64,000 nt of DNA from DAOUJH01 sp965248955 (GCA_965248955.1 OZ252212.1:1612001-1676000), one strand, 5' to 3'; counted from the stretch's first letter, positions 9,026 to 16,756 are shown. A program made the numbers and translations. The notes: generated by a model from the sequence alone, not told the origin.

Positions 9026-9697
9026 ATGAATCCTGCTCAGTTTATAAAACGATTGAGAGGGTTGAGTTTTGAGAACACGTTTAACCCGTACAGAGATCGA
9101 TGCCCTGTTCACGATTTAGATGACGCGCCCCAACGCAGGTCAGAAATATTATTGGCTTTGCTCAGTGCAGCGTTAGACCGAGGTGTTGATTCCTTGTGGG
9201 TCGGACAAGAACTTGGGCACCTTGGCGGCAGACGGACAGGACTCGCTTTAACGGACGACATTTACTTTGATATGCACCTTGAGCGATGGGGACTATCATG
9301 TGAACAACCGACAAAGAATCCGGTAGTTGTGGAGTGTACGGCAGCAACTGTCTGGGGGTTGTTGGCGCGGATACAGAAAGCTGTTTTTTTATGGAATGTC
9401 TTTCCCCTACATACGCATAAGCCTGGTAATTGTTTCAGCAATCGCTCTCATAATCCTGTTGAACGCAAAACTGGAGAAAAGGTTCTCTCTGATCTGATCC
9501 TTCTGCTAAAGCCAGGCCGATTGATTGCACTTGGTAACGATGCTCACAAAGTAACAAAGCGTGTAGCACAACGCTCACCTTATCAGTACGAGGTTCATAA
9601 AGTGCGTCACCCTAGCCGTAATGGCCAGATGCAATTCCTGCGGGAAATGCAGGAACTATACCTATCCCCCAAACAAGTATTCGCCCTTTGGGGCTAG
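9026..9697 (+). CDS. Uracil-DNA glycosylase-like protein
   Basis: A 223-residue protein. The pattern WVGQELGHLGGRRTGLALTD resembles the first motif of the uracil-DNA glycosylase superfamily (GQDPY...GLAFS), FLWNVFPLHTH resembles the central strand, and VRHPSRNGQ resembles the second motif (HPSPLS). The catalytic Asp of the first motif appears as Glu, so chemistry may differ. Such enzymes remove uracil or other damaged bases. GAGGGA precedes the ATG, and the start is 15 bases after glmL. Base composition is visibly more AT-rich than both neighbours, which suggests recent acquisition. It ends in a 4-base convergent overlap with ccdA. Confidence 0.7.
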   Translation: MNPAQFIKRLRGLSFENTFNPYRDRCPVHDLDDAPQRRSEILLALLSAALDRGVDSLWVGQELGHLGGRRTGLALTDDIYFDMHLERWGLSCEQPTKNPVVVECTAATVWGLLARIQKAVFLWNVFPLHTHKPGNCFSNRSHNPVERKTGEKVLSDLILLLKPGRLIALGNDAHKVTKRVAQRSPYQYEVHKVRHPSRNGQMQFLREMQELYLSPKQVFALWG

Positions 9698-10398
9698 GTG
9701 AACAGAAGCTCTTTCCCCGAGCCTAGTGTCCAGTAGTACACCAGGTATCCCCCCGTCAGGACCAGCGCCGCGGCGCCTATGGTTTCAACGTGAGGCATGA
9801 TGACCCGCAGCCCGTTGGCCACCGCGGTCTTGAAGAAGACAACGCTCAGGGTAACGCCGATTATTATTGCGCCCATGCCCAGTCCATAGCTGACGAACTG
9901 GATCAAGCCGGGCACTATTCCACCCAGACCGAGCGCGCTGCCTACCACCACTAGAAATATGGGCAGCGTGCAGCTGAGAGAGGCCAAACCGTAGCCAATG
10001 CCGAACAGATAGAAACCCCGCACGCCCTTGATTGTCCTTGGCCCTTGGAACCGGCTGGCCGCTAGAATGCCGATATGCTTTCTGCTAATGAGAAGGAATA
10101 ACCCAAGAAGAACCAGAAGGATTCCTACTCCCAGGCCCCAGTAGGGGAAGAACTGTATTATGAACCTTCCGCCCGCCGAAATGATCAGTCCCACACTGCC
10201 AAACAGTGTGACGAACCCCAGCGTAGCCACCAGACCCATGGCCGTTCCGTAGGTGGAACGAGCCAGCGCGCTCTTCGATTCGTCGCCAAGGCCAAGATGG
10301 TACGCAATGTAAGCCGGGAGCATCGCGAATCCGCAGGGGTTGATGGTGGCCACCATGCCTGCTGAGAAGGCGTAAATTACGGGGATATTATCGAACAT
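9694..10398 (-). CDS. ccdA: Cytochrome c biogenesis / thiol transporter CcdA-like membrane protein
   Basis: A 234-residue protein with about six hydrophobic segments. The redox cysteines are in NPCGFAMLPAY (first helix) and LASLSCTLPIF, the two conserved positions of the CcdA/DsbD transmembrane family. It carries electrons from cytoplasmic thioredoxin across the membrane to extracytoplasmic thiol proteins, for example in haem attachment to cytochrome c. No partner gene (ccsA, resA) lies nearby; trxB is at 26253. IS30 copy A ends about 50 bases upstream of its ATG, so the native promoter may be displaced and expression may depend on readthrough from the element. Confidence 0.85.
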   Translation of the reverse strand: MFDNIPVIYAFSAGMVATINPCGFAMLPAYIAYHLGLGDESKSALARSTYGTAMGLVATLGFVTLFGSVGLIISAGGRFIIQFFPYWGLGVGILLVLLGLFLLISRKHIGILAASRFQGPRTIKGVRGFYLFGIGYGLASLSCTLPIFLVVVGSALGLGGIVPGLIQFVSYGLGMGAIIIGVTLSVVFFKTAVANGLRVIMPHVETIGAAALVLTGGYLVYYWTLGSGKELLFT

Positions 10399-10425
10399 CG
10401 ACTATTCAACTCCGTGGTTGCCCCA

Positions 10426-10449
10426 CCGTCATACCCGCGCAGGCGACCG
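10426..10449. repeat. REP-like palindromic unit left of IS30 copy A
   Basis: The sequence begins CCGTCATACCCGCGCAGGCG and resembles dispersed bacterial repeats of the form CGTCATNCCCGCG...GCGGG. It is nearly the same as the unit at 32073-32096 and lies in the same orientation and at the same distance from the IS end. It supplies the stop codon of the transposase gene. Its last three bases, CCG, form one copy of the target duplication. Confidence 0.7.
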
Positions 10450-11439
10450 GGTGGATTCACATTTCAAGTGCAACACTCTATCCAAAAATATCTCTGCCGG
10501 AGTCCTATAATCGAGACACTTGCGGGGGGTATTATTGTAGGCCTGAATCATTTGCGTAAACCGTTTTTGAGGCAACGCTGCCAAGTCCGTTTTGCGGGGC
10601 AGGGTCCGCCGCAGCCGACCGATGGCGTTCTCTACCCCACCCTTCTGCCAGGGAGAGTAAGTATCGCAGAAAAAGGTCTCTATACCCAGATCGTGGAGTT
10701 GGTAATGGAGTGCGAACTCGGTCCCGTTGTCGAAGGTGACCGTCCGTCGCCATTCGGGGGGAAACTGACCCAACACTTGGGACATGGCGGAGGCGATGGG
10801 GACGGATGCCTTGCCAGGGGGTCTCAGGGCTATGAGGATGCGGGAGTGGCGTTCGTGCATGGTAAGCACGGCATGGCCATAGGCCCTGAACAGCATTAGG
10901 TCGGCCTCCCAGTGACCAGGAGTGCGGCGGTCAGCAGCGCTCTGCGGGCGCTCGGTGATGGGACGACGCTTAGCCATGAAGGAAGCAGGGCTGCCGCCTT
11001 TGTGGCCTCTCCAACCACGCTTGGACTTAGCTCGGGGCAGGTAGTGGCGCCAGCTGTAGTCCTTCTTACGAGCAATCTGGCCGTAGATGAACCTATATAT
11101 GCTCTCGTGGGAGATGACTGTATCCCCTGACTCCATGGCCATCCGTCCCGCCACCTGCTCCGGTGACCAGCCCTGCTTGAGTCCAGAGAGCACCTTATCC
11201 CGCAGCGCCTCATCTCGCTCCAGTCGAGAACCACGCCAACGCCGGGCATGGGCTTGCTGGTCCGCATACCTGGGCTGGTACCCCTGGGTCTTTGAACCAT
11301 TGCGCTTCAGCTCCCGAGCAACTGTCGATGGCGAGCGATCCAGACTTGCCGCGATTTGGCTGACCGAGTATCCCGAGGCTTGTAGTCGGGCAATTTCACA
11401 CCTCTCTTCAATGGTGACATGTCCATATCTTTTTCCCAT
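10429..11439 (-). CDS. IS30 family transposase, copy A
   Basis: A 336-residue transposase. The N-terminus has the IS30 helix-turn-helix (HVTIEERCEIARL, then SVSQIAASLDRSPSTVAREL). The DDE catalytic residues are in HWEADLMLF, VTFDNGTEF and VENAIGRLRRTLPRKTDL. The last residues after KCEST are encoded outside the element by the flanking REP-like unit, and the TGA stop (10429-10431) is in that unit. The gene looks intact. It differs from copy B by three substitutions in the N-terminal part and by the target-encoded tail. It runs toward ccdA, 30 bases away. Confidence 0.93.
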   Translation of the reverse strand: MGKRYGHVTIEERCEIARLQASGYSVSQIAASLDRSPSTVARELKRNGSKTQGYQPRYADQQAHARRWRGSRLERDEALRDKVLSGLKQGWSPEQVAGRMAMESGDTVISHESIYRFIYGQIARKKDYSWRHYLPRAKSKRGWRGHKGGSPASFMAKRRPITERPQSAADRRTPGHWEADLMLFRAYGHAVLTMHERHSRILIALRPPGKASVPIASAMSQVLGQFPPEWRRTVTFDNGTEFALHYQLHDLGIETFFCDTYSPWQKGGVENAIGRLRRTLPRKTDLAALPQKRFTQMIQAYNNTPRKCLDYRTPAEIFLDRVLHLKCESTRSPARV

Positions 11440-11483
11440 GACAACACCTTAACCAAGTGTTGCACTTCGTTTGTGAGTTTAGG
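10450..11483 (-). mobile_element. IS30 family insertion sequence, copy A
   Basis: A 1034-base element delimited by comparison with copy B. Imperfect terminal inverted repeats lie at 10455-10477 and 11456-11478 (23 bases, 18 matching, with an inner perfect AGTGCAACACT), each five bases inside the end. It is flanked by the direct repeat CCG (10447-10449 and 11484-11486), consistent with the 2-3 base duplications of the family. It lies at a REP-like unit on the left and begins another on the right. It appears recent and intact. Confidence 0.88.
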
Positions 11484-11515
11484 CCGTCATACCCCGCAGG
11501 TGGGTACCCAGGGGT
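11484..11515. repeat. REP-like palindromic unit right of IS30 copy A
   Basis: Begins CCGTCATACCCCGCAGGTGGG, in the same orientation as the unit on the other side of the insertion. Removing the element and one CCG leaves two REP-like units in tandem, so the insertion took place at a unit boundary. Confidence 0.55.
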
Positions 11516-11586
11516 GGTGGCAAACTTCCTAGAGTACATTATAACCCGCATTTGGCCGGTAGGTTAGCCTTGAATTGAATTTCTTA

Positions 11587-11595
11587 TGATATACT
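11587..11595 (+). promoter_or_regulatory. Putative extended -10 promoter for the small membrane protein gene
   Basis: TATACT at 11590-11595 is preceded by TG one base away, an extended -10 element, so a weak -35 would be tolerated; TTGAAT occurs at 11570. The gene starts about 100 bases downstream with a strong Shine-Dalgarno sequence. The 210 bases between the IS and the gene hold nothing else recognisable. Confidence 0.4.
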
Positions 11596-11696
11596 TAGAA
11601 ACCCTGGAAGATACCGGGCCATGTATCTATTCAAAGGAAAGTTTTTTCTCGATGAGACGTTGAAAAAGTGCGTTCCACTCGTTGGGAGGAGGGGGT

Positions 11697-12095
11697 ATGC
11701 CGGAGAAGTATCGACGCGAGATCGAGGACTTACTGAGTCAAATAGAGGGGCAGAACGAAAGGGTTGAGCCCAAGAGGCCAAGGTCCAGTCGTGCGCCGTT
11801 CAAGGCAATGCTCCGGTTCTTTGCCGGCAAGGGCTGGAGTATCACACCTGGAAGAATAATCTTTGCAAGCGTGGTGTTGCTTCTCATCGCACTGCTGTTC
11901 CATTCCAGCATGCCCGGCCTTCTGGCGCCTCTCATTGGCTGGGGAGCCGTGGTTATCTTCATACTGGGGTATGCCTTGTTCTTCATAAATCCCAGCGGCT
12001 CCTATGAGAAGATGTGGCGCGGTCAGCCTATTGAACAGCCTCAGCCTCCCACCAATCTGTGGGAAAAGCTGCGCAGAAAGCTCCAGCGCCGTTAG
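11697..12095 (+). CDS. Small membrane protein of unknown function
   Basis: I do not recognise a named family. The 132-residue product starts MPEKYRREIEDLLSQIE, a charged probably helical segment, then a basic stretch, then two hydrophobic segments (about residues 58-78 and 82-100), and a short basic tail. The topology suggests two membrane helices with both ends in the cytoplasm. The ATG at 11697 is supported by AGGAGG (11687-11692) four bases upstream; the frame is open slightly further. It overlaps the end of sat by 4 bases in convergent orientation, so the two may affect each other's termination. Confidence 0.75.
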   Translation: MPEKYRREIEDLLSQIEGQNERVEPKRPRSSRAPFKAMLRFFAGKGWSITPGRIIFASVVLLLIALLFHSSMPGLLAPLIGWGAVVIFILGYALFFINPSGSYEKMWRGQPIEQPQPPTNLWEKLRRKLQRR

Positions 12096-13276
12096 CTATC
12101 CCGGTACGCCTCCGCCAGTATCGACGCCACTTCCGGCCGGGTGAACTCCTGGGGCGGAAGCTCCCCCCGACTCAGCATAGCCCTGACTTGCGTCCCGCTT
12201 AAGAAGACATGTGAGTCGGCGTCGTGCGGACAGGTCTTGGACGTACCCATACCGTTGCACTCTTTGCAGTAGAAGGAGTTTTCAAAGAAGAGGGGTTGTA
12301 TGCCCAGTTCTCCGGGTTTGAACTCGCTGAATATATATTGGGCGTCGTAAGTGCCGTAGTAGCTGCCAACTCCGGCGTGGTCTCTGCCCACTATGAAGTG
12401 AGAGCAACCGTAGTTTTTCCTCACCAGGGCGTGGAATATGGCTTCTCTTGGACCGGCATAGCGCATGAAGGCCGGATTGACGGAAAGGAGCACGCGGTTC
12501 TTGGGATAGTATTTCTCCAAGATGGCCACGTAACAACGCATACGTACCTCCGCCGGTATGTCGTCGTCCTTGGTGGCGCCCACCAGGGGATGAAGCAGAA
12601 GCCCATCGACGATTTCCAGGGCGCACTTCTGCAGGTATTCGTGGGCTCTGTGCACGGGATTCCTTGTCTGAAAGCCCACCACCGTCTTCCACCCTAGATC
12701 TATGAACCGCTGGCGCGTTTCCTCCGGTTCAAACCTGTACTCGTGAAATGGCGCTAGCTTGCGTGGCTGTTCCAGGTATCGTACTGGACCTCCCAGCAGA
12801 ACCGGGCCTTGAGCGTATAGGTTCGCCACTCCGGGGTGGGTCTCGTCCGTTGTGCGGTACACCAGGCGGGCCTCTTTCTCCCCATCATAGGTATATTTCT
12901 CCTCGACTATCATCGAGCCTATGAGCCTGCCACCCTTATCCCTCAACGCGACCTCGGCGCCATCTGAAATACTCTTCGCCGTTTCCCCGTCCACGGACAG
13001 AGTGATTGGTATGGACCAGGCTTCTCCTGAAACCAGGTGCATGGAAGAGACCACTTCTTCATAATCCGCCTGAGCCATGAAGCCCTGGAGCGGGCTGAAC
13101 GCTCCTATGGAAATCATCTCCAAGTCGGAGGCTTGGCGAGGATCAAGTCTAATAGAAGCCAGGCCTTCCGCCCGTTCCAAGAGGTCCTCTTCTTCATCAG
13201 GAGTTAATTTACGATTTATGAGAGTCCCGCCATGAGGTGAGACGATTGCTGGTGCTGGTGCGGTAGTCGAACTCAA
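12092..13276 (-). CDS. sat: Sulfate adenylyltransferase (ATP sulfurylase)
   Basis: A 394-residue homo-oligomeric type ATP sulfurylase making APS from ATP and sulfate. The nucleotide-binding FQTRNPVHRAHEY motif (QXRN...HXXH) and GRDHAGVGSYYG are clear; a Cys pattern near the C-terminus (CKECNGMGTSKTCPH) may bind zinc, as in several bacterial and archaeal enzymes. It is the last gene of the minus-strand cluster sir-cysH-cysC-sat, 110 bases after cysC. That gap holds a GC-rich stem (CCCTGCCAC/GTGGCGGGG, 13358-13385), so sat might have its own promoter or a stabilised transcript. No dsr or apr genes are present, which favours assimilation. Confidence 0.93.
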   Translation of the reverse strand: MSSTTAPAPAIVSPHGGTLINRKLTPDEEEDLLERAEGLASIRLDPRQASDLEMISIGAFSPLQGFMAQADYEEVVSSMHLVSGEAWSIPITLSVDGETAKSISDGAEVALRDKGGRLIGSMIVEEKYTYDGEKEARLVYRTTDETHPGVANLYAQGPVLLGGPVRYLEQPRKLAPFHEYRFEPEETRQRFIDLGWKTVVGFQTRNPVHRAHEYLQKCALEIVDGLLLHPLVGATKDDDIPAEVRMRCYVAILEKYYPKNRVLLSVNPAFMRYAGPREAIFHALVRKNYGCSHFIVGRDHAGVGSYYGTYDAQYIFSEFKPGELGIQPLFFENSFYCKECNGMGTSKTCPHDADSHVFLSGTQVRAMLSRGELPPQEFTRPEVASILAEAYRDS

Positions 13277-13386
13277 ACTTTCTCCTTCCTTACTCCCTGG
13301 TAATCTTTCTGTTCAATTGCATTTGCAGCACAGGCTTAGCCCATTCAGGAGTTCCAATCCCTGCCACCCGGACAGGAGTGGCGGGG

Positions 13387-13983
13387 CTAGTTGTCCGTGG
13401 GCAACCCGGCCAGATGAAATGAGACCTCTTCCACCGGAAGATATCCCAGTTCCCGGAGCTTGCCGAGCACTTTGCAGTTGCTCTCCTCCACAGACTCGTT
13501 GTCTGTGCTAAGAGAGACCTCTGGGTTCAAAGGTTCCTCATAGGGGTCGGAGACGCCTGTGAAATTGGGCAACTCACCGGCAAGCGCCTTTGCATAGAGC
13601 CCTTTCACATCTCGCTTGACCAGCTCATCCAGGGGGCAGTCAACGAACACCTCTATGAAGTCTCCGATCTCGTTGCGGATCTCATCACGGACCTCGCGGT
13701 AGGGAGAGATCGCCGCCACTATGACGGTCACCCCGTTTCTGGTTAGAAGCTTGCTTACAAAGCCTATTCTCCTGATGTTGGTGTCCCGGTCTTCCTTGCT
13801 GAAGCCCAAGCCCTTGCTGAGGTTGGTCCGTATCACGTCACCGTCCAGGACCTCTACCCGTTTACCCAGCCCCTTTAGGTGACCGTATAGCTCTTGGGCT
13901 ATCGTGCTCTTGCCGGCGCCGGAGAGGCCGGTAAGCCAGATGGTTGCGCCGCGGTTCAGATATGGTGATTTGGTTTGGGTCAT
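13387..13983 (-). CDS. cysC: Adenylylsulfate (APS) kinase
   Basis: A 198-residue P-loop kinase: WLTGLSGAGKST is the Walker A motif, and the FVDCPLDELVKRDVKGLYAKA segment is characteristic. It phosphorylates APS to PAPS. ATG 13983 is chosen for AGGAG five bases upstream and because it overlaps the cysH stop (ATGA, 13980-13983), giving tight coupling. Because the adjacent reductase has the cysteine pattern of an APS reductase, PAPS may not be needed for reduction here; sulfation or an APS/PAPS-tolerant reductase are possible reasons for keeping the kinase. Confidence 0.93.
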   Translation of the reverse strand: MTQTKSPYLNRGATIWLTGLSGAGKSTIAQELYGHLKGLGKRVEVLDGDVIRTNLSKGLGFSKEDRDTNIRRIGFVSKLLTRNGVTVIVAAISPYREVRDEIRNEIGDFIEVFVDCPLDELVKRDVKGLYAKALAGELPNFTGVSDPYEEPLNPEVSLSTDNESVEESNCKVLGKLRELGYLPVEEVSFHLAGLPTDN

Positions 13984-14705
13984 GATATCTCCTGAGGGGA
14001 CAGGTGGAGTCCGCATTCGATTTTAGAGGAGCCTGCCCACCGTCCGGCCCTCTGGTCTTCTCCCGGCTTGACCGCCCTGGTGCACTGCATACAGCCAATG
14101 CTCGGGTATCCATTGTCGTAGAGGGGATTGTACGGGACATCGTTTGCACGGATATATTCCACCACTTGTGCTTCGGACCATGCCGCGAGCGGGTTCAGCT
14201 TGACCAGCCCGAACCTCTCGTCCCATTCCACTACCTTGAGGCTCCTTCTCGTAGAAGCCTGATCGCGGCGAAGCCCGGCAATCCAGGCCCTTTTGCCATC
14301 CAAGGCGCGTAGATTGGGTTCCACCTTGCGGATCTCACAGCAGAGGTCCGGGTTGTGCTTCCATAGCTCCTCGCCAAACTCGTGAGCCTGGTCACGCGGA
14401 GACCATCGAGACCTGTAAACCACTGGCTCTATTTCGTATCGTTGTTTCGTCTGCTCCAGCAGTGAATAGGTTTCAGGAAATAGGAAGCCGGTGTCCAGGT
14501 AGAACACGTTAACTTCAGGCTCTATCTTGACCGCCATATCCAGCAATGCCATGCCGGTGACACCGCCAAAGCTGCATGCCAGGGTGATGTCCGGATGGTA
14601 GCGTCTGAACCCCCACTCTAGGATTTCTTGTGGACTGGCGTATTCCAGCTTCAATGCTTCCAGTTGAAGGTCTTCCTCCACCCCGGTTTCTGCTTGTATT
14701 ACCAA
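13980..14705 (-). CDS. cysH: APS (adenylylsulfate) reductase, CysH family
   Basis: A 241-residue thioredoxin-dependent reductase that turns APS into sulfite and AMP. The four cysteines of the [4Fe-4S] type are present: C122-C123 (LCCEIRKVEP) and C205/C208 (GCMQC), plus the catalytic C231 near the C-terminus (ECGLH). PAPS-specific enzymes lack the first four. The start is TTG, with GAGGAG nine bases upstream; no better start was seen. It follows sir by about 200 bases, and that gap contains a Cys-codon leader frame and a terminator hairpin. Confidence 0.92.
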   Translation of the reverse strand: MVIQAETGVEEDLQLEALKLEYASPQEILEWGFRRYHPDITLACSFGGVTGMALLDMAVKIEPEVNVFYLDTGFLFPETYSLLEQTKQRYEIEPVVYRSRWSPRDQAHEFGEELWKHNPDLCCEIRKVEPNLRALDGKRAWIAGLRRDQASTRRSLKVVEWDERFGLVKLNPLAAWSEAQVVEYIRANDVPYNPLYDNGYPSIGCMQCTRAVKPGEDQRAGRWAGSSKIECGLHLSPQEIS

Positions 14706-14734
14706 TTAAGTGATCTCCTCTCCTGCAAAATAAA

Positions 14735-14765
14735 GCCCCCCTTGGATTGTTCCTAAAAGGGGGGC
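14735..14765 (-). terminator. Attenuator terminator hairpin before cysH
   Basis: In the transcript, GCCCCCCTT pairs perfectly with AAGGGGGGC around a 13-base loop, followed at once by TTTATTTT. This is a strong intrinsic terminator located 30 bases before the cysH start, in the path of transcription toward cysH rather than at the end of a gene group. Confidence 0.85.
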
Positions 14766-14793
14766 AGACTTCGTTTGTCGTTTGAATCAGGCG

Positions 14794-14889
14794 TCAGGCA
14801 AACCTTATACGTCCCCCTTTAAGGCAAGAACAGGAGCACATACAAGAACATGTGCAAGTATCAGCGAAACTGAGGAACGGTTTATTCAA
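14794..14889 (-). CDS. Cys-rich leader peptide of cysH
   Basis: The frame from TTG 14889 gives 31 residues, with the central run TCTCSCMCSCSCLK holding six Cys at alternate positions (12 to 22) and a TGA at 14796-14794. An internal ATG at residue 17 would give a 15-residue peptide MCSCSCLK... with three of them. Neither start has an obvious ribosome-binding site, so the exact start is uncertain. The core CTCSCM is shared with the leader before sir. The Cys run ends directly at the antiterminator strand. It begins about 18 bases after the sir stop. Confidence 0.7.
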   Translation of the reverse strand: MNKPFLSFADTCTCSCMCSCSCLKGGRIRFA

Positions 14890-14906
14890 ACCCGCGTAAC
14901 CCAAGA

Positions 14907-16676
14907 TCAGACGGCGCATTCGCCTTCTCCGCGTTCTACCTTGTACAGCGTGGTGCGTTCCCAGTCCATGTACAGGTCTATGGTATCTCTGTTGAGTTCG
15001 ACCAGCTTTGAATGTTTGGCCGTTATCTCCTGCAAGGGCCCCACGCCTACGCGGTCCACAAAGGTGTTGAACGCTTCATTGTCCACGCGAGTATCCTTGT
15101 AGAACTGGATGACCTCTTTCAGCATGGTCGGCGCCCGTTTGGCCGGGACTTTCCCTTTCAGTCTCTGCCCAATGCGGGCGTCGCCGTTTTCGTAGCCGCC
15201 GCCAACGAACATCTCGTAGGATGGCACCTGCTGTCCGCCCGGTCCTTTCATCGAGCCGCCATGGAAGCCTATGTTGGCTATGTGATGCTGGCCGCAGGAG
15301 TTGGGACAGCCGCTCATCTTGATGTGCATGCCGCGAACTAGGGGGTCGGTGATATCAACCTCTTCCAGGAGTGTCCGGCGGAGCTCCCAGCCCAGCCCCA
15401 TCGAAGAGGTGATGCCCAGCTTGCAGCTGTCGGTGCCCGGGCAGGACGTTACGTCCGAGATCTCATCGACCCCGGACTCGCCAAAGCCGACGTCATTCAA
15501 GTCCTCCCATACCCTGCGCAGAGCCGAGTCGGGCACCCAGCGCAGCATCAGGTTCTGACCCTGGGTAACACGCGCCCTGCTGCCGGCGTAATCTCTTGTA
15601 ATGTCGGCCAGCTTGGGAAACTGGTGATGAAATACGTCGCCTATGGGGATCTTGATCAGAACGGTGTTGTATCCCGCTTGCCTTTGCGCGGTTACGCTGG
15701 TTCTGAGCCACTCTTGATATTCTGGGTCGTTGCTGCCGTGCGAAGCATCGCCATTCTCAAAGACGGAGGGATTGGGTGCGTCCAACTCTTCTTCGGGGAT
15801 GTCCATCCAGGGGGTGGGATCAAAGGACTTCTGTGCCCATTCTCCCTTCAGTTCTTCCTCTACCAGCTTGCGGAATTCGTCTATGCCTATGCGGTCTATG
15901 AGGAACTTGACCCTGGCCTTCATCCGGTTCTTGCGTAGCTCTCCCGACTTATCGAAGACTCTCAGGGCTGCCTCGCAGACCTTCAGGTACTCGTCGAACG
16001 GCAGGAATTCGTAGAGGGTAGGGGCAATGCGAGGCATAATGGAAAGGCCGCCGCCCATCACCATTTTCAGGCCCCACTGCCCGTTCTTCTTGGCGGGCAG
16101 GAAGCCAACGTCGTGAATGGCGGTTATGGCGCAGTCGTTTTCGCACCCGGAAAAGGCGCTCTTGATCTTTCTGGGCATCTTTTGGGTGACGGGGTGCCGC
16201 ACAAAGTACCTGGCATAGGCAGCGGCGTACGGTGTCATGTCAAAGGGCTCATCCGGGCAGACCCCCGCCATGGGACATCCCACTACGTTGCGCACCGTGT
16301 TGCCGCATGCCTCACGAGTGGTTAGTCCCACCTCTGCAAGGACCCGCATTGACTCCGCGGCCCCCTCCAGGCTCATGTGGTGGAACTGCATGTTTTCGCG
16401 CGTGGTGAAGTGGCCCTTCTTCAAGGGCGTATGATCTCTGGCGATAACTCCCAGAGCATCGATCTGGTCGGCGTTAAGGCCGCCGTAGGGGATTTTGACT
16501 CGGAACATCTGCGCATCGGGCTGGCGCTGACCGTAGACTCCTCTTAGCAGACGCCAAGCCATGAACTGATCAGGTTCCCATCCCCCGTCGCGGAAGCGAC
16601 GGACTTCATGCTCATATTCGTCTATCTCTTCTATTACTGGGGGGATGATAACTGTTTGTGCGGCTTGAGTTGCCAT
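14907..16676 (-). CDS. sir: Ferredoxin-dependent sulfite (or nitrite) reductase
   Basis: A 589-residue protein with the tandem ferredoxin-like and sirohaem/[4Fe-4S] domains of assimilatory nitrite/sulfite reductases. The cluster ligands are in TSCPGTDSCKLG and MSGCPNSCGQH. Nitrite and sulfite enzymes are hard to tell apart, but the neighbours (cysH, cysC, sat on the same strand, in order) indicate sulfite reduction to sulfide. The ATG has GAGGTGAT just upstream. Its transcript begins with a 12-residue Cys-rich leader frame and a terminator hairpin, pointing to attenuation by charged tRNA-Cys. Confidence 0.92.
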   Translation of the reverse strand: MATQAAQTVIIPPVIEEIDEYEHEVRRFRDGGWEPDQFMAWRLLRGVYGQRQPDAQMFRVKIPYGGLNADQIDALGVIARDHTPLKKGHFTTRENMQFHHMSLEGAAESMRVLAEVGLTTREACGNTVRNVVGCPMAGVCPDEPFDMTPYAAAYARYFVRHPVTQKMPRKIKSAFSGCENDCAITAIHDVGFLPAKKNGQWGLKMVMGGGLSIMPRIAPTLYEFLPFDEYLKVCEAALRVFDKSGELRKNRMKARVKFLIDRIGIDEFRKLVEEELKGEWAQKSFDPTPWMDIPEEELDAPNPSVFENGDASHGSNDPEYQEWLRTSVTAQRQAGYNTVLIKIPIGDVFHHQFPKLADITRDYAGSRARVTQGQNLMLRWVPDSALRRVWEDLNDVGFGESGVDEISDVTSCPGTDSCKLGITSSMGLGWELRRTLLEEVDITDPLVRGMHIKMSGCPNSCGQHHIANIGFHGGSMKGPGGQQVPSYEMFVGGGYENGDARIGQRLKGKVPAKRAPTMLKEVIQFYKDTRVDNEAFNTFVDRVGVGPLQEITAKHSKLVELNRDTIDLYMDWERTTLYKVERGEGECAV

Positions 16677-16712
16677 ATCACCTCTCTACTTTTCCGGGTC
16701 TCATCACGCGGG

Positions 16713-16756
16713 CAATAAAAAACCCTCCCAGCTTGGCCAATGAACTGAGAGGGGTT
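16713..16756 (-). terminator. Attenuator terminator hairpin before sir
   Basis: In the transcript, AACCCCTCTCAG pairs with CTGGGAGGGTT (16721-16756), followed by a run of six T. It is a classical intrinsic terminator, placed about 40 bases before the sir start codon and downstream of the sir promoter, so it acts within the leader. Confidence 0.88.

Larger units (their letters stand above)
14725..14889 (-). promoter_or_regulatory. Cysteine-responsive transcription attenuator of cysH-cysC-sat
   Basis: Reading the minus strand there is a short frame with six alternating Cys codons, then two mutually exclusive pairings. The antiterminator uses AAAGGGGG (14820-14813) against CCCCCCTTTT (14764-14755), helped by an inner GTTTG/CAAAC stem. 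The terminator uses that second strand against AAGGGGGGC (14743-14735) followed by TTTATTTT. Stalling at Cys codons should leave the first strand free and favour readthrough; fluent translation should favour termination. This is the logic of amino-acid attenuation; the mechanism is inferred. Confidence 0.78.

Noticed and set aside
14818..14850. Short frame MFLYVLLFLP in the cysH leader as the regulatory peptide
   Set aside because: It is Leu-rich and in a different frame from the Cys run; the Cys frame shares its core with the sir leader and fits the pathway.
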